The position numbers were made by a program, and so were the translations under genes. Below the pieces are notes generated by a model. That model saw only the letters and a list, made by a program, of their open reading frames with translations. It had not been told where the DNA came from and searched no databases. Shown here in pieces: positions 58,488-64,000 of a stretch of 64,000 nucleotides of DNA; within the stretch, counting starts at the first letter, position 1; each line of letters starts with the position of its first letter. This DNA comes from Mycobacterium yunnanensis (lineage in GTDB: Bacteria > Actinomycetota > Actinomycetes > Mycobacteriales > Mycobacteriaceae), in the NCBI RefSeq assembly GCF_025823185.1, contig NZ_JACKVK010000022.1, positions 192,756 to 256,755 of the forward strand, written 5' to 3'.

Positions 58488-59519
58488 ATGCGCATTGGAG
58501 TTCTCACCGGAGGCGGCGACTGCCCGGGGCTGAACGCGGTCATCCGGGCCGTGGTGCGGACGTGTGACGTCCGCTACAAGTCCTCGGTCGTCGGGTTCCT
58601 CGACGGCTGGCGGGGTCTCATGGAGGACCGCCGCATCCAACTCGCCAACGACGACCGCAACGATCGGCTGCTCGGGAAGGGCGGCACCATCCTGGGCACT
58701 GCGCGGGTCAACCCCGACAAGTTGCGCGCGGGCCTCGACCAAATCAAGCAGACCATGGAGGACAACGGGATCGACGTGCTGATCCCGATCGGCGGGGAGG
58801 GCACGCTCACGGCCGCGCACTGGCTGTCCGAGGAGAACGTGCCCGTCGTCGGCGTGCCCAAGACGATCGACAACGACATCGACTGCACCGACGTGACCTT
58901 CGGTCACGACACCGCGCTGCAGATCGCCACCGACGCCATCGACCGGCTGCACAGCACCGCCGAATCCCACCAGCGGGTGATGCTCGTCGAGGTGATGGGG
59001 CGCCACGCCGGCTGGATCGCCCTGAACGCCGGACTGGCCTCCGGGGCCCACCTGACCCTGATCCCCGAGCAGCCCTTCGACGTCGAAGAGGTCTGCCGCC
59101 TGATCAAGCAGCGCTTCGTCCGGGGTGATTCGCACTTCATCTGCGTGGTCGCCGAGGGCGCGAAACCCGCCGAGGGCACCATGCAGCTGCGCGACGGCGG
59201 CATCGACGAGTTCGGCCACGTGAAGTTCACCGGCGTGGCTCACCAGCTCGGCGTCGAGATCGAGAAGCGCATCAAGAAGGAAGTGCGCACCACGGTGCTG
59301 GGCCACGTCCAGCGTGGTGGCACCCCGACCGCCTACGACCGGGTGCTGGCCACCCGATTCGGCGTCAACGCCGCCGACGCCGCGCACTCCGGCGAGTACG
59401 GGATGATGGTGTCGCTGCGCGGCCAGGAGATCGGCCGGGTGCCGCTGGCCGAGGCGGTCAAACAGCTCAAGCTGGTGCCGCAGGGCCGCTACGTCGACGC
59501 CGCCGACTTCTTCGGCTGA
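58488..59519 (+). CDS. pfkA: 6-phosphofructokinase
   Basis: The 343-aa enzyme phosphorylates fructose 6-phosphate in glycolysis. GVLTGGGDCPGLNAVIRAVV at the start forms the nucleotide site, PIGGEGTL near residue 104 has Gly at the position that permits ATP (Asp would favour pyrophosphate), PKTIDNDI near 124 contains the catalytic Asp, and MGRHAGWIAL near 170 binds the substrate. Lys in PKTIDND together with Gly in GGEG is the mixed signature of actinobacterial ATP-PFKs. It corresponds to Rv3010c. Confidence 0.95.
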   Translation: MRIGVLTGGGDCPGLNAVIRAVVRTCDVRYKSSVVGFLDGWRGLMEDRRIQLANDDRNDRLLGKGGTILGTARVNPDKLRAGLDQIKQTMEDNGIDVLIPIGGEGTLTAAHWLSEENVPVVGVPKTIDNDIDCTDVTFGHDTALQIATDAIDRLHSTAESHQRVMLVEVMGRHAGWIALNAGLASGAHLTLIPEQPFDVEEVCRLIKQRFVRGDSHFICVVAEGAKPAEGTMQLRDGGIDEFGHVKFTGVAHQLGVEIEKRIKKEVRTTVLGHVQRGGTPTAYDRVLATRFGVNAADAAHSGEYGMMVSLRGQEIGRVPLAEAVKQLKLVPQGRYVDAADFFG

Positions 59520-59616
59520 CCCCTCGCCTCTCCCCATCGCGTGTGCGGTGAGATCGCCGATCCGCGCGTGATCGCGATCTGGCAGCACACTCGACGGCGG
59601 GGTGAGACCCACTCAC

Positions 59617-59622
59617 TAGGAT
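59617..59622 (+). promoter_or_regulatory. Probable -10 box, leaderless start of gatB
   Basis: TAGGAT ends exactly 7 bases before the ATG at 59629 and there is no ribosome site between. It gives gatB its own promoter, independent of gatCA and pfkA. Confidence 0.5.
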
Positions 59623-59628
59623 CGAATC

Positions 59629-61140
59629 ATGACTGTCGCCTCCACCGAACTCGTCGACTACGACGAGGTCGTCTCGCGTTACGAGCCCGTCATGGGCATG
59701 GAGGTCCACGTCGAACTGTCGACGACGACCAAGATGTTCTGCGGGTGCGCCAACCACTTCGGGGCCGAGCCCAACACCAACGTGTGCCCCGTCTGTCTTG
59801 GGCTGCCCGGCGCGCTTCCGGTGGTCAACGCCGCCGCCGTCGAGTCGGCGATCCGCATCGGACTCGCACTCAACTGCGACATCGCGCCGTGGGGCCGCTT
59901 CGCGCGGAAGAACTACTTCTACCCCGACCAGCCGAAGAACTACCAGATCAGCCAGTACGACGAGCCGATCGCAGTCAACGGCCACCTCGACGTGCCCCTC
60001 GACGACGGCACGACCTGGCGGGTGGAGATCGAACGCGCCCACATGGAGGAGGACACGGGCAAACTGACCCACCTCGGCAGTGCCACGGGCCGCATCGCCG
60101 GTGCCACCACGTCGTTGCTCGACTTCAACCGGGCCGGGGTTCCACTGGTCGAGATCGTCACCCGGCCCATCGAGGGTGCCGGTGCCCGGGCCCCGGAAAT
60201 CGCCCGGTCCTACGTGACTGCGCTGCGAGACCTGTTGCGCGGCTTGGACGTCTCGGACGTGCGGATGGATCAGGGCTCGATGCGGTGCGACGCGAACGTC
60301 TCGCTCAAGCCCGTCGGCGCCGCCGAGTTCGGCACCCGGACCGAGACCAAGAACGTCAACTCGCTCAAGAGCGTAGAGGTCGCCGTTCGCTATGAGATGC
60401 GTAGGCAGGCCGCCGTTCTCGACGCCGGCGGCGAAATCGTCCAGGAGACCAGACACTTCCACGAGGACGGCTACACCAGCGCAGGCCGCCGCAAGGAGAC
60501 TGCCGAGGATTACCGGTACTTCCCGGAGCCCGACCTCGAACCGGTCGCGCCGAGCGACGACCTCGTCGAACGGTTGCGGGCCACGATCCCCGAGCTTCCG
60601 TGGTTGCAGCGCAACAGGATTCAGCAGGAGTGGGGCATCTCCGACGAGGTCATGCGCGACCTGGTCAACAACGGCGTCATCGATCTGGTGACCGCCACCG
60701 TCGCCGAGGGCGCCTCCAGTGAGGGCGCCCGCGCGCTGTGGGGCAACTTCCTGGTCCAGAAGGCCAACGAACGAGGCGTCACCGCATCCGAATTGGCGAT
60801 CACCCCCACGCAGGTCGCCGCCGTGCTCAAGCTGGTCGACGACGGCAAGCTGTCCAACAAGCTCGCCCGCGAGGTCATCGAGGGCGTGCTGGCCGGAGAA
60901 GGCGAACCCGAGCAGGTGATGACCGACCGTGGTCTGGCGGTCGTGCGCGACGACTCGGTGATCCAGGCCGCCGTCGACGACGCGCTCGCCGCCCAACCCG
61001 ACATCGCCGAGAAGATCCGCGGCGGCAAGGTGCAGGCCGCCGGTGCGGTGGTCGGCGCCGTCATGAAGGCCACCAAGGGCCAAGCCGACGCCGCCCGGGT
61101 CAGGGAACTGGTGCTGGCCGCCTGCGGCGTCGCGGGCTGA
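59629..61140 (+). CDS. gatB: Asp/Glu-tRNA amidotransferase subunit B
   Basis: The 503-aa subunit binds the misacylated tRNA and activates its side chain. Conserved features: VMGMEVHVELSTTTKMFCGC near residue 20, NTNVCPVCLGLPGALPVVN near 48 (zinc cysteines), RKNYFYPDQPKNYQISQYD near 87, LDFNRAGVPLVEIVT near 163, and the C-terminal YqeY-like tail domain after 400. All expected parts are present. It completes the GatCAB complex with the genes at 56660-58443. Confidence 0.96.
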   Translation: MTVASTELVDYDEVVSRYEPVMGMEVHVELSTTTKMFCGCANHFGAEPNTNVCPVCLGLPGALPVVNAAAVESAIRIGLALNCDIAPWGRFARKNYFYPDQPKNYQISQYDEPIAVNGHLDVPLDDGTTWRVEIERAHMEEDTGKLTHLGSATGRIAGATTSLLDFNRAGVPLVEIVTRPIEGAGARAPEIARSYVTALRDLLRGLDVSDVRMDQGSMRCDANVSLKPVGAAEFGTRTETKNVNSLKSVEVAVRYEMRRQAAVLDAGGEIVQETRHFHEDGYTSAGRRKETAEDYRYFPEPDLEPVAPSDDLVERLRATIPELPWLQRNRIQQEWGISDEVMRDLVNNGVIDLVTATVAEGASSEGARALWGNFLVQKANERGVTASELAITPTQVAAVLKLVDDGKLSNKLAREVIEGVLAGEGEPEQVMTDRGLAVVRDDSVIQAAVDDALAAQPDIAEKIRGGKVQAAGAVVGAVMKATKGQADAARVRELVLAACGVAG

Positions 61141-61161
61141 CCGCGGCGCTCGGCTGGCGCC

Positions 61162-61192
61162 GGCCCGCAACTGGCACGGGCCCGCAACTGGC
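61162..61192 (+). repeat. Short GC-rich direct repeats after gatB
   Basis: GGCCCGCAACTGGC occurs at 61162-61175 and 61179-61192 (17-bp period), flanked on both sides by TGGCGCCGG. No function is evident; it may be a remnant of an interspersed repeat. Confidence 0.5.
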
Positions 61193-61365
61193 GCCGGCAC
61201 GCGAATGTCGCTAGAAGCGGACTTTCGCGAGGTGTGACGTGTTCACGCGCCTCTTTCGTGACGGGTATGCTTTGCCACGACGTGATCGCGGCGTTCGCCC
61301 GTCGGACCACCCGACGACGGCCATCCCCTCGATCGACCTGCAACCCAGGGGATGCGAGGAGCACA

Positions 61366-62196
61366 GTGGCGAGTCAGCGAGCCGTGGTCGCAGCGGTGCC
61401 GAACTACAACATGGCCGAACACCTCGACCGGCTGCTCCCGCAGCTCCTGCGCCAGGGGTACGACCACGTCTTCGTCCTGGACGACGGCTCGACCGACGGC
61501 AGCGTCGAGGTGGCGGCCAAATACGGCGCCGGCGTGACGGTCGTGCGCCACGCGGCCAACCGGGGAGCCGCGGCGAATCGCAATCAGATCCTGACGTGCG
61601 TCGCCGGAGAGACACTCATTCACTTCGTCGACTCCGACATGGAAGTGCATACCGACGAGGTCGCGGAGACGGCGAGAAAGCTTGCCGCGCAGTACGAGAC
61701 CTTCGGCGTGGGCGTGATCGGCGGCCTCGTGTGCCGCAGCGACGGATGGCAGGAGCCCTTCAACTACGGTCCGGTGTTCGGGCTGCGGTCACATCTGACC
61801 GCAGGTCTTCCACGGCTGATCGACCGGGCGCGCACGCGCGACCAGGTCGCACGCGCCCTCGCCGCCCTGAGTGCCCGCGGCATGCGTGAGTGGCCGCAAA
61901 TCCTGACCGAACCGACGGCCACGCCGACCTACTGGGTCCACGAGGGCAACATGCTCGTCTCGGCCGAGACATTCCGCGTCGTCGGTGGATACGACCCCAC
62001 GATGCGGGAGCACGAGACCCAGGATCTCGCCATCAGACTGCATCGCGCCGGCGTGGCGAGCTACTTCGACCCCAGCATCAAGCTGGTCCATCATCATGCG
62101 CACGTCAGGGGCAGGACGCGGCCATGGCAATCCGCCAGAGCGTCATTGCACCTGGTCCGCAAGCACGGCCTTCGGCGCTACCTCGTCGACCGCTGA
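61366..62196 (+). CDS. Family 2 glycosyltransferase
   Basis: The 276-aa GT-A enzyme has VVAAVPNYNMAEHLDRLL at the start, DDGSTDGS near residue 38, the metal-binding DSDMEVH near 86 (DxD), and the acceptor region EHETQDLAIRLHRAGV near 217 (ED/QxxRxx pattern). There is no membrane anchor, so the enzyme is cytosolic or peripheral. The donor and acceptor are unknown. GTG at 61366 is preceded by GAGGAG. It is not part of the usual M. tuberculosis order between gatB and lppZ that I can recall with certainty, so its local conservation should be checked. Confidence 0.82.
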   Translation: MASQRAVVAAVPNYNMAEHLDRLLPQLLRQGYDHVFVLDDGSTDGSVEVAAKYGAGVTVVRHAANRGAAANRNQILTCVAGETLIHFVDSDMEVHTDEVAETARKLAAQYETFGVGVIGGLVCRSDGWQEPFNYGPVFGLRSHLTAGLPRLIDRARTRDQVARALAALSARGMREWPQILTEPTATPTYWVHEGNMLVSAETFRVVGGYDPTMREHETQDLAIRLHRAGVASYFDPSIKLVHHHAHVRGRTRPWQSARASLHLVRKHGLRRYLVDR

Positions 62197-62226
62197 CCCG
62201 ATCGGCCACCCGGTGCGTCGTACTCG

Positions 62227-63348
62227 CTAGGTGTTCTCCGCGTTGGTGCGGGGGAAGCCGCCACCCTGCGGGAACAGCGGGAACACCACGTCGTCGACCT
62301 TGTCGGCGTCTCCCGAGGTCCGGTTGACCGTGGCCCCCCAGATGTTGCCGTCCGGCGAGGACTTCAACGCCCAGGCGTGCCCGTGGGTGTCCTGACGGAC
62401 CACCTCGGGGTCACCGGTCACCGCACCGGTGTCGGGGGCCATCCGCACGGCGACGGTCTGCTTCGTGTTGACCATGTTGACCAAGACGCTGCCGTCGCTG
62501 ACCGCGCACCCGGCGATGCCCGGCTTGTCCGGCCACGTCCACACGGTGGAGACCACGGAGTCCTTCGTGATGCGCTGCAATCGGTCACCGGTCGGCGTCC
62601 GATCGGTGACGTACTGGGAACCGTCGGCCCGGTCGACGCAGAGTCCGCCCGCGCCGCCGATTCCGCTCAGCGCGGTGGTCGGGGGAGCCTGGTCGACCGT
62701 CGTCGGTTGCTCGATGCGAATCAACTTGCCGGCCAGCGAACTTGGATCGCCGGCCTGAGCCGGGTCGCCGGCGTCGCCGGTGAGCAATTCCAGCGTGGTC
62801 GGGCTGGTGAACATCAGCGCGCCCATGTTGTTCGTGGCGCCCTTGGGGATGCCCGTCAGGATTGGTTTGGGCACGTCACCGTCGGCAATGCGGACGATGC
62901 GGTTGTCGGTGGGTGTGCTGATGTAGGCGTACATCAGCTTGTCCTGGGCGTAGGTGGGGGACAAGACGATGTCCATCAGACCGCCGTCGGCCGACGGGTC
63001 CACCGGAATCACCAGCTTGACCTTGGGTTCGGCGTTGGTGGCGATCTCCTTGACCGCGCCGGTGGTGCGTTCGGCGACCAGTGCGGACTTGCTGTCCGGG
63101 CCCATGATCAGACCGCTCGTGCTCTCCAGGCAACCCTGCATGACGCCCTTGGCGTCGCAGACCTTGGGGAACGGTTGGCCGGGCAACGGTGGCGGGGGCG
63201 GCGGTTCCTCGCTGGGGGGCGGAGCCATCTCGGGCTTGGTGGTGAACGGCTGGGACTGGTTGTCGTCGAAACGGGCACAGCCCGACCCGACCAGCAACGC
63301 CGCGCACAGCAGCACCAGCACTCCTCGCGACGGCCGGTGCACACTCAT
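62227..63348 (-). CDS. lppZ: Lipoprotein LppZ, sugar-dehydrogenase-like beta-propeller
   Basis: The 373-aa protein has a signal with lipobox LLVGSGC near residue 24, a Pro-rich linker (PPPSEEPPPPPPLPGQP), and a six-bladed propeller related to soluble glucose/sorbosone dehydrogenases (GLMDIVLSPTYAQDKLMYAY near 123, GAGGLCVDRADGSQYVTD near 235). The active-site residues of PQQ enzymes are not obvious, so it may be a binding propeller only. Length and position next to the DoxX gene match Rv3006 (LppZ). Confidence 0.9.
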   Translation of the reverse strand: MSVHRPSRGVLVLLCAALLVGSGCARFDDNQSQPFTTKPEMAPPPSEEPPPPPPLPGQPFPKVCDAKGVMQGCLESTSGLIMGPDSKSALVAERTTGAVKEIATNAEPKVKLVIPVDPSADGGLMDIVLSPTYAQDKLMYAYISTPTDNRIVRIADGDVPKPILTGIPKGATNNMGALMFTSPTTLELLTGDAGDPAQAGDPSSLAGKLIRIEQPTTVDQAPPTTALSGIGGAGGLCVDRADGSQYVTDRTPTGDRLQRITKDSVVSTVWTWPDKPGIAGCAVSDGSVLVNMVNTKQTVAVRMAPDTGAVTGDPEVVRQDTHGHAWALKSSPDGNIWGATVNRTSGDADKVDDVVFPLFPQGGGFPRTNAENT

Positions 63349-63473
63349 GCTCGCCAGATTACGGATCGTCGGGCGGTGCGCGCCACGTCGGTCGTTCGCG
63401 ACGCTTGGTCACGGCTTGGCAATAACCGCACGAAAGCGACGCGCCAATCCACGTTTCGCACGTAACTAGCACT

Positions 63474-63479
63474 TACGCT
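63474..63479 (+). promoter_or_regulatory. Possible -10 box of the DoxX gene
   Basis: TACGCT ends 8 bases before the GTG at 63487; no Shine-Dalgarno sequence is visible. A leaderless start is likely. Confidence 0.4.
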
Positions 63480-63486
63480 GGGAAAC

Positions 63487-64000
63487 GTGACCAGTACTTC
63501 TCACGATCCGCGCGCGTGGCAGAGACCTGAAGACTCCGCCTCGCGCCCTGCGTCGGCGCGCCTGGTCGACCCGGAGGACGACCTCCCGTCCTCGAACTAC
63601 GCGGGCGACTTCGAGACCACCGCGATCCCGCGGTACGACTCGAACACGTCCAAGTCGGAGCATTCCGGCTACGGACTGCTCAACGAGCCCGAACCCCTGC
63701 CCTACGTCCAGCCGGCGGGCAAGTACCAGACCTCGGCGGCCGAGCCGACGGAGATCGAGCCCGACGTGGGCTTCGGCCCGTCCGACGAACGCGGCCGCCG
63801 CGGAACCCAGGATCTCGGTCTGATGATCTTGCGCATGGGGCTGGGCGCGCTGCTGATCGCCCACGGACTGCAAAAGGCCTTCGGATTGTGGGGCGGCCAG
63901 GGCCTCAACGGCTTTCAGCAGTCGCTCGTCGACATCGGATATCAGCACGCCAACGTGCTGACCTACGTCGGAGTCGCCGGACAGATCGGCGCGGGCGTGC
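63487..64000 (+). CDS. DoxX-family membrane protein (Rv3005c type), cut by the window end
   Basis: The visible 171 residues run from GTG through a long polar, acidic cytoplasmic tail (residues 1-110, with WQRPEDSASRPAS and AIPRYDSNTSK) into the first DoxX membrane segment LGLMILRMGLGALLIAHGLQ near 118 and the start of the second at the edge. In M. tuberculosis Rv3005c forms a membrane oxidoreductase complex with superoxide dismutase SodA and the thiosulfate sulfurtransferase SseA. The orthology is inferred from order behind lppZ and the DoxX motif. The 3' part is outside the window. Confidence 0.85.
   Translation, partial: MTSTSHDPRAWQRPEDSASRPASARLVDPEDDLPSSNYAGDFETTAIPRYDSNTSKSEHSGYGLLNEPEPLPYVQPAGKYQTSAAEPTEIEPDVGFGPSDERGRRGTQDLGLMILRMGLGALLIAHGLQKAFGLWGGQGLNGFQQSLVDIGYQHANVLTYVGVAGQIGAGV

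Noticed and set aside
1..64000. tRNA, rRNA, CRISPR arrays, riboswitches, transposases or phage genes
   Set aside because: I saw no cloverleaf-like gene, no regularly spaced repeat array and no transposase or integrase reading frame; only the 13E12 family gene is of repeat-associated type.

Overview
This window comes from a high-GC actinobacterium, almost certainly a rapidly growing Mycobacterium/Mycolicibacterium. Most of it is co-linear, in inverted orientation, with the M. tuberculosis block Rv3044 to Rv3005c: fecB, ctaD, serB2, the Rv3041c-Rv3030 genes that include the methylglucose lipopolysaccharide (MGLP) locus, etfBA (fixAB), the Rv3027c-Rv3024c block (iscS, mnmA), a Rv3015c-like MetE-fold gene, ligA, Rv3013, gatCA, pfkA, gatB, lppZ and a DoxX gene. 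Assignments rest on protein motifs, lengths and gene order read from the sequence; no database search was run.

Layout. 1-5833: an accessory cluster in which an ABC solute-binding protein followed by a metallo-beta-lactamase-fold (AHL-lactonase-like) hydrolase occurs twice, with an uncharacterised 176-aa protein and an isopenicillin-N-synthase-type 2OG-Fe(II) oxygenase between the copies. The second binding-protein gene is broken. 5862-10277: fecB, ctaD, serB2. 10291-12664: a MocR-type regulator divergent from a YczE-like membrane protein. 12613-14938: ABC ATPase, NUDIX hydrolase and enoyl-CoA hydratase-like genes joined by 4-base overlaps. 14949-23738: MGLP-type locus (methyltransferases, alpha-glucosyltransferase, GH57 enzyme, hexapeptide acyltransferase) with two exported proteins. 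23945-25748: etfBA with a clear terminator. 25906-45222: a second accessory island holding NmrA/SDR/cupin genes, an FGGY kinase, a broken 13E12/HNH gene, an Lrp-type regulator, an SDR-LLM pair, and a complete erythritol/L-threitol-type operon (SorC regulator, Zn dehydrogenase, ABC importer with two ATPases, DhaKL-type kinase, RpiB-type isomerase). 45328-64000: core genes again.

How the genes work together. The polyol operon is the clearest metabolic unit: import, oxidation to a ketotetrose, phosphorylation, then isomerisation towards erythrose 4-phosphate, under a SorC regulator whose likely operator overlaps the promoter. The MGLP genes make and modify an alpha-1,4-glucan. gatCA and gatB form the tRNA amidotransferase, split by pfkA as usual in mycobacteria. 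An OlsB-like and a PlsC-like acyltransferase are translationally coupled.

Main cautions and surprises. Two genes carry perfect tandem duplications whose maximal exact repeat is 119 bp in both cases (in ctaD, in frame; in the HNH gene, causing a frameshift). The second binding-protein gene lacks a segment of roughly similar size, and its junction base is followed by sequence identical for 124 bases to the start of this window. Together these look more like assembly artefacts than biology. The best candidates for new biology are the duplicated binding-protein/lactonase/oxygenase cluster, a perfect 18-bp palindrome on the cysteine desulfurase promoter, a pair of low-complexity exported proteins sharing a C-terminal anchor, and Glu in place of Gln in the Q-loops of both polyol-importer ATPases. 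Several genes have a TANNNT -10 box 7-9 bases before the start codon and no Shine-Dalgarno sequence, as expected for leaderless transcripts.
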